Origin: Limnohabitans sp.
Lineage (GTDB): Bacteria; Pseudomonadota; Gammaproteobacteria; Burkholderiales; Burkholderiaceae_C
Reading direction: 5' to 3'
DNA: 14,098 nt
Assembly: GCA_018883305.1 (NCBI GenBank)
Contig: VEQI01000041.1
Coordinates: 1-14,098, forward strand
Shown here: in pieces, positions 1-9,012 of the stretch
How positions within the stretch are numbered: the first letter of the stretch is position 1
Layout: the number at the start of each line of letters is the position of its first letter
Position numbers and translations under genes: made by a program
The notes under the pieces: model-generated
The model's input: only the letters and a program-made list of their open reading frames with translations
Databases searched by the model: none
Told to the model about the DNA's origin: nothing

Positions 1-382
1 CAAACCCGCCGATCATGAGACCACTCAAGATCAAGACCGCGCCCATGTATTGGTTCACACGCTCGGTGATCACTTCCCATCCGGCGATCACAACGATCAC
101 GGTGATGAAAGCGGTCAACAAAACGAACCACAAGGACAGACCGTCCACGCCGAGGTGGTAGAACACATTGAAGCGCTCGATCCACATCGACTTTTCTACA
201 AATTGCAAGGCCGATGTGCTGACATCAAAGCCGCTGTACAAAGGCAAGGTGACCGCCAAGCTGACCAAGGACCCGATCAAGGCGATCCAGCGCACGACCT
301 TTGCATGTTCGTCACGCCCGATGGCGAGCAAGATGACGCCAAACACGATCGGCGTCCAAATGGCAAGGCTCAATAAACCCAT
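1..382 (-). CDS. nuoM: NADH-quinone oxidoreductase subunit M, N-terminal part
   Basis: Antiporter-like membrane subunit of complex I that takes part in proton pumping. Only the first 127 codons are present; the reading frame is open and runs off the window edge. The visible protein begins MGLLSLAIWTPIVFGVILLA, followed by a hydrophobic helix and then the GVDGLSLWFVLLTAF segment typical of the NuoM N-terminus. The ATG is preceded by TAAGGAG eight bases upstream, and this element overlaps the nuoL stop codon, so the start is well fixed. The position directly after nuoL is the standard nuo order, and nuoN should follow. Leucine codons are unlike most of the operon: of 19 visible, 13 are TTG, one is TTA and only one is CTG. 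The family is certain; the rest of the gene cannot be judged. Confidence 0.95.
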   Translation of the reverse strand, partial: MGLLSLAIWTPIVFGVILLAIGRDEHAKVVRWIALIGSLVSLAVTLPLYSGFDVSTSALQFVEKSMWIERFNVFYHLGVDGLSLWFVLLTAFITVIVVIAGWEVITERVNQYMGAVLILSGLMIGGF

Positions 383-390
383 TTTTTATT

Positions 391-397
391 CTCCTTA
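391..397 (-). promoter_or_regulatory. Shine-Dalgarno site of nuoM overlapping nuoL stop
   Basis: The minus-strand heptamer TAAGGAG contains the TAA stop codon of nuoL and a consensus ribosome binding site for nuoM, with an 8-nt A/T-rich spacer to the ATG at 382. This tight arrangement suggests translational coupling and supports the nuoM start. Confidence 0.8.
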
Positions 398-2416
398 TTT
401 GAGCCAGACGAACCAAGTCATCAGCACGAACACGCCCAAGATCATCACCAAGGCGTAGTGGTAGAGGTAGCCCGACTGCAACTGACGCGTCACAGAGGAA
501 ACCCAACCCACCAATTTCCAGGAAGCATTCACCACACCACCTTCGATGATGGCTTGGTCGCCGCCCTTCCACAGACCGGTACCCAAGGCACGCGCGCCAC
601 GGGCCAAAATGTTTTCGTTGATCCAGTCCATGTAGTACTTGTTTTCAAACAAGACATAAATCGGGTGGAACACACGTTTGATCGCTGCAGGCACCGCTGG
701 GTTGATCATGTACATGTAGTAAGACGTCACCACACCTGCCAATGCCAACCAGAACGGTGCCGTGCTGAACGCATGCATCGCCATGGCTACAGCGCCGTGG
801 TACTCGTGGGACAACTCGTGCATCACGGGGTGTTTGTCGGCATTGATGAAGATGGCATCACTGAAGAACTCGCCATACAACAGCGGGTCGATGGTGTAGA
901 AGCCAATCAACACCGAGGGAATCGCCAGCAAGACCAGCGGCACCGTCACCACCCAGGGCGACTCGTGGGGGCCGTGGTCATGGCCATGATCGTCATGACC
1001 ATGGTGGTCATCGTGGTGTGCATCGGGGTTTTGGTCGTAACGCTCTTCGCCGTGGAACACGAGGAAATACATGCGGAACGAGTAGAACGCCGTCACAAAC
1101 ACACCAGCCAACACAGCGAAGTGCGCAAAGCCTGCACCGGGCAAGTGGCTCTCAGCCACGGCTTCGATGATGCTGTCTTTGGAATAAAAGCCTGAGAAGA
1201 ATGGTGTCCCGATCAACGCCAGCGAACCCAACAACGAGGTGATCCAAGTGATGGGCATGTACTTGCGCACGCCGCCCATCCAACGGATGTCTTGGTTGTG
1301 ATGCATACCCATGATGACCGAACCGGCACCCAAGAACAGCAAGGCTTTGAAGAACGCATGCGTCATCAAGTGGAACACGGCCACTGAGTAGGCAGATGCG
1401 CCCAAAGCCACCGTCATGTAACCCAGTTGCGACAAGGTGGAATAAGCCACCACGCGTTTGATGTCGTTTTGGATCAGGCCCAAGAAGCCCATGAACAACG
1501 CCGTGATGGCACCAATCACCAAGATGAAGTTCAACGCGGTGTCAGACAGCTCAAACAGCGGCGACATGCGCGTGACCATAAAGATACCGGCCGTCACCAT
1601 GGTCGCTGCGTGAATCAAGGCAGAGATCGGCGTGGGGCCTTCCATCGAGTCGGGCAACCACACATGCAGCGGGAACTGCGCTGACTTGCCCATCGCACCG
1701 ATGAACAAGCAGATACAAATCACAGTCACCAACATCCAGTCGGTGCCGGGGAATGTGAGCGCACCCAACTCACCCGCCTTGGCGAACGCTTCGGTGTAGT
1801 TCAAGGTGCCACCATAAGCGGCGATCAAGCCAATGCCCAAGATGAAGCCAAAGTCACCCACACGGTTGACCAAAAAGGCCTTCATGTTGGCGAAGATGGC
1901 GGTGGGCTTGTTGAACCAGAAGCCAATCAGCAGGTAGGACACCAGGCCCACGGCTTCCCAGCCGAAGAACAGCTGCAGCATGTTGTTGCTCATCACGAGC
2001 ATCAGCATGGAGAAGGTGAACAGCGAGATATAGGCGAAGAAGCGGTTGTAGCCGTCGTCCTCTTCCATGTAGCCGATGGTGTAGAGGTGGACCATCAGCG
2101 AAACGAAGGTCACCACGCACATCATCATGGCGGTGAGGCCATCGATCAGGAAGCCCACTTCCATCTTGAGGCCACCCACCACCATCCAGGTGTAGAGGGT
2201 TTCGTTGAAGCGTGCGCCATCGACCGCCACGCTTTGCAGCGTCATGGCCGACAGCACAAAGGCCGTCAGCACGCCCAGAATGGTGAGCGAATGGCTGAGC
2301 GTGCGCCCAATCCAGTTGCCCCCCAGACGGGTGCCGAAGATACCGGCCAACGCCGAGCCCACCAGAGGGGCAAGCGGCACAGCCAGCAGAGTGGAAGCTT
2401 GTAGGGTTTGACTCAT
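395..2416 (-). CDS. nuoL: NADH-quinone oxidoreductase subunit L
   Basis: Distal antiporter-like proton-pumping subunit of the complex I membrane arm, 673 residues, a normal length. I chose the ATG at 2416 (MSQTLQASTLLAVPLAPLVG); the open frame extends 33 codons further upstream, but that stretch is nuoK read out of frame. Key ionisable residues are present: Glu154 in GWEAVG, Lys244 in MGKSAQFPLHVWLPD, Lys357 in HAFFKALLFLG and Lys413 in GFYSKDSI. By motif alignment these correspond to E. coli E144, K229, K342 and K399. A His/Asp-rich loop (residues 465-484, nine His and six Asp) lies between late membrane helices. No clear Shine-Dalgarno site precedes the start, so translation may be coupled to nuoK, whose stop is 19 nt upstream. 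Codon usage changes abruptly at residues 163-182, from CTG-dominated to TTG-dominated leucine codons. The encoded protein stays normal across that boundary. Confidence 0.96.
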   Translation of the reverse strand: MSQTLQASTLLAVPLAPLVGSALAGIFGTRLGGNWIGRTLSHSLTILGVLTAFVLSAMTLQSVAVDGARFNETLYTWMVVGGLKMEVGFLIDGLTAMMMCVVTFVSLMVHLYTIGYMEEDDGYNRFFAYISLFTFSMLMLVMSNNMLQLFFGWEAVGLVSYLLIGFWFNKPTAIFANMKAFLVNRVGDFGFILGIGLIAAYGGTLNYTEAFAKAGELGALTFPGTDWMLVTVICICLFIGAMGKSAQFPLHVWLPDSMEGPTPISALIHAATMVTAGIFMVTRMSPLFELSDTALNFILVIGAITALFMGFLGLIQNDIKRVVAYSTLSQLGYMTVALGASAYSVAVFHLMTHAFFKALLFLGAGSVIMGMHHNQDIRWMGGVRKYMPITWITSLLGSLALIGTPFFSGFYSKDSIIEAVAESHLPGAGFAHFAVLAGVFVTAFYSFRMYFLVFHGEERYDQNPDAHHDDHHGHDDHGHDHGPHESPWVVTVPLVLLAIPSVLIGFYTIDPLLYGEFFSDAIFINADKHPVMHELSHEYHGAVAMAMHAFSTAPFWLALAGVVTSYYMYMINPAVPAAIKRVFHPIYVLFENKYYMDWINENILARGARALGTGLWKGGDQAIIEGGVVNASWKLVGWVSSVTRQLQSGYLYHYALVMILGVFVLMTWFVWLK
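1873..1930. other. Abrupt codon-usage boundary inside nuoL
   Basis: In nuoL residues 1-163, 27 leucine codons comprise 17 CTG, 7 CTC, one CTT, one CTA and one TTG. From residue 182 to residue 362, 25 leucine codons comprise 18 TTG, 6 CTG and one CTC. Every codon before 1928 follows the pattern of nuoK (13 CTG and 1 TTG of 20); every part after 1873 follows that of nuoM (1 CTG and 13 TTG of 19 visible). The intervening DNA encodes the highly conserved FWFNKPTAIFANMKAF segment, where related genomes would share long identities. The counts are direct readings by hand. The cause, recombination or an assembly join, is inferred. Confidence 0.7.
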
Positions 2417-2435
2417 GACTGTTGAAGCTGCGCGA

Positions 2436-2744
2436 TCAGCCCTTGAGTGAGTTGAGTTCGTCGACGTTGATGCTCGCGCGATTGCGGAACAGCAGCACCA
2501 GGATGGCAAGACCAATCGCCGATTCGGCGGCGGCCACCGTCAGGATGAAGAACACGAAGATCTGGCCCTGCATGTCCCCGAGGTAATGCGAGAAGGCGAC
2601 GAAGTTCATGTTGACCGCCAGCAGCATCAGTTCGATGGCCATCAGCAGCACGATGAGGTTTTTGCGGTTGAGAAAAATGCCCGTGACCGACAGCGCGAAC
2701 AAAATCGCGCCCAGTGACAGGTAGTGGCCCAGGGTCACGCTCAT
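2436..2744 (-). CDS. nuoK: NADH-quinone oxidoreductase subunit K
   Basis: Small three-helix membrane subunit of complex I, homologous to mitochondrial ND4L and MrpC, 102 residues against a usual 100-102. The two membrane-buried glutamates needed for proton transfer are visible: Glu38 in LMAIELMLLAVN and Glu74 in VAAAESAIGLA, matching E. coli E36 and E72. The start codon overlaps the nuoJ stop as ATGA, and a strong purine-rich ribosome binding site (GAGGAGAAG) lies inside the nuoJ end. Leucine codons are CTG/CTC-rich (13 CTG, 5 CTC, 1 CTT and 1 TTG of 20), which makes this gene a useful reference for the codon shift seen later in nuoL. Confidence 0.97.
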   Translation of the reverse strand: MSVTLGHYLSLGAILFALSVTGIFLNRKNLIVLLMAIELMLLAVNMNFVAFSHYLGDMQGQIFVFFILTVAAAESAIGLAILVLLFRNRASINVDELNSLKG

Positions 2745-3394
2745 GCTTGCTTCTCCTCGACGGGTGCGGGCGGCGCGGGGCGCACCGGCGCCATCTTGAT
2801 GATCTCCACCCGGTCCTTGGCGCGCACACGCACCTGCTCGGACGGGTTCTGGTACTTGCTGTCCTTGCGCTGGCGCAGGGTCAACGCAATGGCCGCCACC
2901 ATGGCCACCAGCAGGATGGCCGCAGCGATTTGCAGCGGGTACAGGTAGTGGGTGTACAGCGCCACACCCAGTTCACGGGTGTTGGAAATTTGGCCGGGCA
3001 TGGCACCAGCAGCAGGCGCAGCCTGTGCGACGGCAGGCGCTTCGCTCACACGGAAACCGCCCATCAGCACAGCGGCCAATTCAAGCGCCACCACGGCACC
3101 AACAGTGGCTGCCAGCGGAAAGTGCCGCCAGAACCCTTGCCGCAACAAATCGAGGTTGATGTCCAGCATCATCACCACGAACAGGAACAACACCATCACG
3201 GCGCCCACATAAACGAGCACCAGGGTGATGGAGAGGAACTCGGCTTGCAGCAGCATCCACACGCCGGAGGCCTGGAAGAACGCCAGCACAAGATAAAGTG
3301 CCGCATGCACGGGGTTGCGTGCGGTGATGACCCGGAAGGCCGCAAACAGCAGCACCGCCGAGAAGACGTAGAAAAGGGCTGATTTGATATCCAT
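2741..3394 (-). CDS. nuoJ: NADH-quinone oxidoreductase subunit J
   Basis: Membrane subunit of complex I, homologous to ND6, 217 residues. Its third helix (around LVYVGAVMVLFLFVVMMLD, residues 61-79) contains the conserved Tyr-Val-Gly-Ala motif that forms the pi-bulge in the family. Four helices lie in the first 115 residues. An Ala/Pro-rich hydrophilic linker follows (about residues 116-140), then a fifth helix and a charged tail ending in a Pro/Ala stretch and EEKQA. The start lies 15 nt after the nuoI stop with only a weak ribosome binding site, which suggests coupling. The stop overlaps the nuoK start by 4 nt. Identity is certain from motif and position. Confidence 0.96.
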   Translation of the reverse strand: MDIKSALFYVFSAVLLFAAFRVITARNPVHAALYLVLAFFQASGVWMLLQAEFLSITLVLVYVGAVMVLFLFVVMMLDINLDLLRQGFWRHFPLAATVGAVVALELAAVLMGGFRVSEAPAVAQAAPAAGAMPGQISNTRELGVALYTHYLYPLQIAAAILLVAMVAAIALTLRQRKDSKYQNPSEQVRVRAKDRVEIIKMAPVRPAPPAPVEEKQA

Positions 3395-3409
3395 GATCCG
3401 AGGCTCGCT

Positions 3410-3922
3410 TCAGCGGTATTTGGCGTCCGCGGCCTTGTTGGCGGCGATCTGGGTTTCGTAACGGTCGCCCACGGCCAGCAACATCTCTTTGGTGAAGTAG
3501 AGGTCGCCGCGCTTCTCTCCGTGGTATTCGAAGATGTGCGTCTCGACGATGGAGTCCACCGGGCAGCTCTCTTCGCAAAAGCCGCAGAAGATGCACTTGG
3601 TGAGGTCGATGTCGTAGCGGGTGGTGCGGCGGCTGCCGTCCGCACGCTGATCCGACTCGATGGTGATGGCCATCGCGGGGCACACGGCCTCGCACAGCTT
3701 GCACGCAATGCAGCGCTCTTCACCGTTGTCGTAACGACGCAGTGCGTGCAGGCCGCGGAAGCGCGGGCTCAGCGGCGTTTTTTCCTCGGGGAACTGGATC
3801 GTGATCTTGCGCGCGAACATGTAACGGCCGGTCAGGGCCATGCCCTTGAACAGCTCGGTCAGCATGAAGCTGGAGAGGAAGTCGCGCCAGGAGAAAGGGG
3901 CTCGGGTTGCCATCGTGGTCAT
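3410..3922 (-). CDS. nuoI: NADH-quinone oxidoreductase subunit I
   Basis: Peripheral-arm subunit that holds two [4Fe-4S] clusters, N6a and N6b, and passes electrons to N2 in NuoB. The protein is 170 residues. The two ferredoxin motifs are complete: Cys71-x2-Cys74-x2-Cys77-x3-Cys81 (CIACKLCEAVCP) and Cys110-x2-Cys113-x2-Cys116-x3-Cys120 (CIFCGFCEESCP). The frame is open 58 codons upstream into nuoH, but the start at 3922 is preferred because GGAG lies six bases before it. A second ATG nine bases on (MATRAPF) would be too far from that site. The start is 13 nt past the nuoH stop. The amphipathic N-terminus would lie along NuoH. Confidence 0.96.
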   Translation of the reverse strand: MTTMATRAPFSWRDFLSSFMLTELFKGMALTGRYMFARKITIQFPEEKTPLSPRFRGLHALRRYDNGEERCIACKLCEAVCPAMAITIESDQRADGSRRTTRYDIDLTKCIFCGFCEESCPVDSIVETHIFEYHGEKRGDLYFTKEMLLAVGDRYETQIAANKAADAKYR

Positions 3923-3928
3923 GTCAGG

Positions 3929-3932
3929 CTCC
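3929..3932 (-). promoter_or_regulatory. Shine-Dalgarno site deciding the nuoI start
   Basis: GGAG on the minus strand sits six bases before the ATG at 3922 and fifteen before the alternative in-frame ATG at 3913. It favours the longer form of NuoI (170 residues). Confidence 0.6.
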
Positions 3933-3935
3933 GGG

Positions 3936-5018
3936 TCATTGCCAGATGTTCCAGGGGGTCTGCATCCACAGGCCCACCAGCACCAGCCACACCAGGGTGA
4001 CCGGAATAAAAATCTTCCAGCCCAGACGCATGATCTGGTCGTAACGGAAGCGCGGGAAAGTCGCACGCACCCACAGGAACATGGTGACGACGACAAAGGT
4101 TTTGATGCCCAGCCAGATCCAGCCCGGCACCAGGTTGAACAGCTCGTTGTTCAGCGGGGGCAACCAGCCACCCAGGAACATCAGTACGGCCAGCAGTGAC
4201 ACCAGGATCATGTTGGCGTATTCGGCCAGGAAGAACATGGCAAAGGACATGCCCGAGTACTCGATCATGTGGCCAGCCACGATTTCCGATTCACCCTCCA
4301 CCACGTCAAACGGGTGACGGTTGGTTTCGGCCAGCCCGGAAATGAAATACACCAGGAAAATTGGCAGCAGCGGCAACCAGTTCCAGGAGAGGAAGCCCAG
4401 GCCTTGATCCGCCATGGCACCCTTGCCCTGCCCCATCACGATGTCCGTCATGTTCAGGCTGCCCGAGACCATGAGCACCACCACCATGCAAAAGCCCATG
4501 GCAATTTCATAGCTCACCATCTGGGCCGAGGCACGCATGGCGCCCAGGAAGGCGTACTTGGAGTTGGACGCCCAGCCGGCAATGATCACGCCGTACACCT
4601 CCATGGAAGTGATGGCCATCAGGAACAGCAGGCCTGCGTTCACATTGGCCAACGCCACATCAGGACCGAAGGGAATCACGGCCCAGGCGGCCAGCGCCGG
4701 CATGATGGTCATGATCGGGCCCAGCAGGAACAAGCCCGTGGAGGCACGTGTGGGAACAATGATTTCCTTGGTCAGCAGCTTGAGCGCATCGGCGATGGGC
4801 TGCAGCAAGCCTTTGGGGCCTGTGCGGTTGGGACCCACGCGCACCTGGGTGTAGCCAATGGCCTTGCGCTCCCACAGCGTGAGGTAGGCCACGCAACCCA
4901 TCAGAGGCAGCAGCACCACCACAATCTTGATCAGAGTCCAGAGCACCGGCCAGACCAGCGAGGCCCACCAGGCATCCGCCAGCAGGTTGAGGCCCGCGTT
5001 ATAAAGGGTGTCCACCAT
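3936..5018 (-). CDS. nuoH: NADH-quinone oxidoreductase subunit H
   Basis: Membrane subunit, homologous to ND1, that joins the peripheral and membrane arms and forms much of the quinone access chamber; 360 residues, normal length. The conserved cytoplasmic loops are present: RVGPNRTGPKGLLQPIADA (from residue 60) and the glutamate-rich LAETNRHPFDVVEGESEI loop (from residue 229), which carries the acidic residues linked to quinone binding and energy coupling. About eight membrane helices are visible. The ATG follows a strong AAAGGAGG with a 9-nt spacer, lying within the last codons of nuoG, whose stop is only 2 nt upstream. Confidence 0.97.
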   Translation of the reverse strand: MVDTLYNAGLNLLADAWWASLVWPVLWTLIKIVVVLLPLMGCVAYLTLWERKAIGYTQVRVGPNRTGPKGLLQPIADALKLLTKEIIVPTRASTGLFLLGPIMTIMPALAAWAVIPFGPDVALANVNAGLLFLMAITSMEVYGVIIAGWASNSKYAFLGAMRASAQMVSYEIAMGFCMVVVLMVSGSLNMTDIVMGQGKGAMADQGLGFLSWNWLPLLPIFLVYFISGLAETNRHPFDVVEGESEIVAGHMIEYSGMSFAMFFLAEYANMILVSLLAVLMFLGGWLPPLNNELFNLVPGWIWLGIKTFVVVTMFLWVRATFPRFRYDQIMRLGWKIFIPVTLVWLVLVGLWMQTPWNIWQ

Positions 5019-5020
5019 GA

Positions 5021-7108
5021 TCAGCAGCCTCCTTTGGCGTCAGCCGTGGCTTGCAGCGACGGCGCGCGGCGTACCAGGCCGTCGAGTTGGTAGATCGAGG
5101 CCGTGACCGGCGTCGCAGCGGGAGACACATCCACCGCAGCAGTACAGGCGTTGGACAAGCGGGCGGTGATGTCCACCGGCAGAGCCGCTGCACGCACCTC
5201 TTCGATGGTGTCGAAGCCGAAGTTCGGCAGGCCCAGCATCGTGCCCAGTACACGCAGCACCTTCCAGCCCGGACGAGTCTCGCCCAGGGGACGCACCACG
5301 CCGTGGAACGATTGCGCACGGCCTTCGGTATTGACGAAGGTGCCGGCAGTTTCGGTGAAAGGCGAGATCGGCAGCAGCACATCGCTGATGTCGAGGTTGG
5401 TCTTGAATGGCGACAGGGTCACGACCATGTCGGCCTTGGCCAGACCGTCGGTGCCGTGCGCATTGTCGGCACCGGGCTCGGTGTTGAGCAACAACACGGC
5501 CTTGAGGCTGCCGGACTGCGCGATCTGCGCGGCGTTCAGGCCACCGTTGGCAGGCAATGCGCCCACAAGTTGTGCGCCCACCGTGTTGGCAGCTTCCCCC
5601 AGGAAGCCCACCGTGGCACCGGTCTGTTGTGCAATCCAGTTGGCCAACGCCAGCAGGCTGGAGGCTTTGGCGTGATGCGCAGCAGCGTTGCCCAGCAAGA
5701 TCGCCTTGCGCTCACCACTCAAGAGAGATTGCGCGATGGCTTGTGCTTGCGCTTGCTCAGCGTTGCAAGCCATCAGGGGCGAGACGCCCTTGGCTTGCGC
5801 CACGGCGGCAGCCACGTCGGCCAAGGCCTGTACCCAGCCAGCCGCAGCGGCTTGATAGAACGTGTGAACAGACATGGCCCAGTCAGCGCGTTGTTCGTTC
5901 AGCGACAGAATGTGCGCACCGCGACGAGCGGCCTGACGCAGTCGTTGACCCAGCAGCGGCTGGTCCTTACGCGGGTTGCCGCCGATCACGAATGCGCGTT
6001 GCAGCTCGGAGAGCGATGCAATGGAAGTCCCCAGCCAACGCACACCGCCGTCATGCTGGAAGTCGGCCGCACGCAAACGCGCGTCGATGTTGCCACTGCC
6101 CAGACCACCCATCAGCGAGGCGGCCAGGAACAATTCTTCAGCGGTGCTGTGCGGGCTGGCCAGCGTGCCAATGGCTTGCGCGCCATGCTCGGTCTTGACT
6201 TGCCTCAAACCGTTGGCCACGTATTCGAGCGCGGTGGTCCAATCCACGGTTTTCCACTCACCGCCCTGCTTGAGCATGGGCTGGGTCAGGCGATCTTCGC
6301 CGTTGAGGGCTTCATAAGAGAAGCGATCGCGGTCAGCAATCCAGCACTCGTTGACAGATTCATTCTCCAGCGGCACCACGCGCATCACGCGGTGGTTCTT
6401 GACCTGCACGATCAAGTTGGCGCCGGTGGCATCATGCGGGCTGACCGACTTGCGGCGGCTCAGTTCCCAGGTGCGGGCGCTGTAGCGGAACGGCTTGCTG
6501 GTGAGCGCGCCCACGGGGCACAGGTCGATCATGTTGCCCGAGAGTTCGGAATCGACCGTGGCGCCGACAAAGGTTTCAATTTCGGAGTGCTCGCCGCGGT
6601 GGGACATGCCCAATTCCATCGAGCCGGCAATCTCTTGGCCAAAGCGCACGCAGCGTGTGCAGTGGATGCAGCGGCTCATCTCTTCCATGGAGATCAGCGG
6701 GCCGACGTCCTTGTGGAACACCACGCGCTTTTCTTCCTCGTAGCGCGAAGCAGAGCCACCGTAGCCCACGGCCAAGTCTTGCAACTGGCACTCACCGCCC
6801 TGGTCGCAGATGGGGCAATCCAGCGGGTGGTTGATCAGCAGGAACTCCATGACCGACTTCTGCGCCTTGACGGCCTTGTCGGTATGCGTGCGCACGATCA
6901 TGCCCTGGGTGACGGGCGTGGCGCAGGCCGGCATGGGCTTGGGCGCCTTCTCCACGTCGACCAGACACATGCGGCAGTTGGCCGCAATGCTCAGTTTCTT
7001 GTGATAGCAGAAATGGGGAATGAAAGTGCCGGCCTTCTCGGCTGCATGCATGACCATGCTGCCTTCCAGGACCTCCACTTTTTTGCCATCGAGCTCGATT
7101 TCAACCAT
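5021..7108 (-). CDS. nuoG: NADH-quinone oxidoreductase subunit G
   Basis: Large Fe-S subunit of the NADH module, 695 residues. The N-terminal ferredoxin domain binds [2Fe-2S] N1b through Cys34, Cys45, Cys48 and Cys62. Next comes the N5 site (His94, Cys98, Cys101, Cys107 in HPLDCPICDQGGEC), then N4 (Cys147, Cys150, Cys153 and Cys197 in LCPVGAL). The rest is the molybdopterin-oxidoreductase-like domain, which in complex I carries no molybdenum. The four-cysteine N7 motif of E. coli and Thermus is absent; the only nearby cysteine, Cys255, is two residues away from the position of the fourth ligand. The start lies 12 nt after the nuoF stop, with GGAAAG as ribosome binding site. From 5051 onward the gene contains no TTA, CTA or TCA codon, which leaves a long spurious open frame on the other strand. 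Confidence 0.97.
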   Translation of the reverse strand: MVEIELDGKKVEVLEGSMVMHAAEKAGTFIPHFCYHKKLSIAANCRMCLVDVEKAPKPMPACATPVTQGMIVRTHTDKAVKAQKSVMEFLLINHPLDCPICDQGGECQLQDLAVGYGGSASRYEEEKRVVFHKDVGPLISMEEMSRCIHCTRCVRFGQEIAGSMELGMSHRGEHSEIETFVGATVDSELSGNMIDLCPVGALTSKPFRYSARTWELSRRKSVSPHDATGANLIVQVKNHRVMRVVPLENESVNECWIADRDRFSYEALNGEDRLTQPMLKQGGEWKTVDWTTALEYVANGLRQVKTEHGAQAIGTLASPHSTAEELFLAASLMGGLGSGNIDARLRAADFQHDGGVRWLGTSIASLSELQRAFVIGGNPRKDQPLLGQRLRQAARRGAHILSLNEQRADWAMSVHTFYQAAAAGWVQALADVAAAVAQAKGVSPLMACNAEQAQAQAIAQSLLSGERKAILLGNAAAHHAKASSLLALANWIAQQTGATVGFLGEAANTVGAQLVGALPANGGLNAAQIAQSGSLKAVLLLNTEPGADNAHGTDGLAKADMVVTLSPFKTNLDISDVLLPISPFTETAGTFVNTEGRAQSFHGVVRPLGETRPGWKVLRVLGTMLGLPNFGFDTIEEVRAAALPVDITARLSNACTAAVDVSPAATPVTASIYQLDGLVRRAPSLQATADAKGGC

Positions 7109-7120
7109 GATGCTTTCCGG

Positions 7121-8469
<1,349 letters not shown>

Positions 8470-8473
<4 letters not shown>

Positions 8474-9012
8474 GCCTGCCCCTCGGCTTTGCGCAAACCG
8501 TCGATCAGTTGATCGAGCTTGTCGTCACTCATGTAGCTGCACATGTTGCGGTCATTGACCAGCAGCACCGGCGCATCCGCGCAAGCGCCCATGCACTCAC
8601 CCGGTTGCAAGGTGAACAGGCCATCAGCGGTGGTGCCGCCCACGTCCACACCCAGACGCTGGCACAGACGCTCCAGCGCCTTGCCACCGCCACGCAGCGT
8701 GCACGGCAAGTTGGTGCAGACGTTGATTTTGAACTGGCCCACCGGGTGCTGGTTGTACATGTTGTAGAAGGTGGTGACCTCGTGCACGGCCATGGGGGCC
8801 ATGCCGAGGTACTCGGCCACCGCCAGTTCGCCCTCAGGACTCACATGGCCCTGCTCCTGCTGCAGGATGGACAGGCAGGCCATGACGGCCGACTGCTTTT
8901 GTTCAGCGGGATATTTGGCGACCTCGCGTGCAAAGCGCGCACGGGTGGCCTCGGACAAGACGACGGGCTGGGGTGCCGCGCCGGATAGGGATTGGGAAGC
9001 GTGGGAGCTCAT
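8470..9012 (-). CDS. nuoE: NADH-quinone oxidoreductase subunit E
   Basis: 24-kDa thioredoxin-like subunit of the NADH module that carries the off-pathway [2Fe-2S] cluster N1a; 180 residues. Ligands are Cys99 and Cys104 (VCTNLPCTLRGG) and Cys140 and Cys144 (ECMGACADAP). The helical N-terminal domain includes AVHEVTTFYNMYNQHPVG, a strong family signature. The first 18 or so residues (MSSHASQSLSGAAPQPVV) are low in complexity and probably flexible. The ATG overlaps the nuoD stop by 4 nt and is preceded by GGGGA. The gene sits between its expected partners. Confidence 0.97.

Noticed and set aside
4269..5093. Plus-strand open frame of 274 codons opposite nuoH
   Set aside because: Antisense shadow of a strongly conserved gene; composition rich in His and Gln, with no ribosome binding context.
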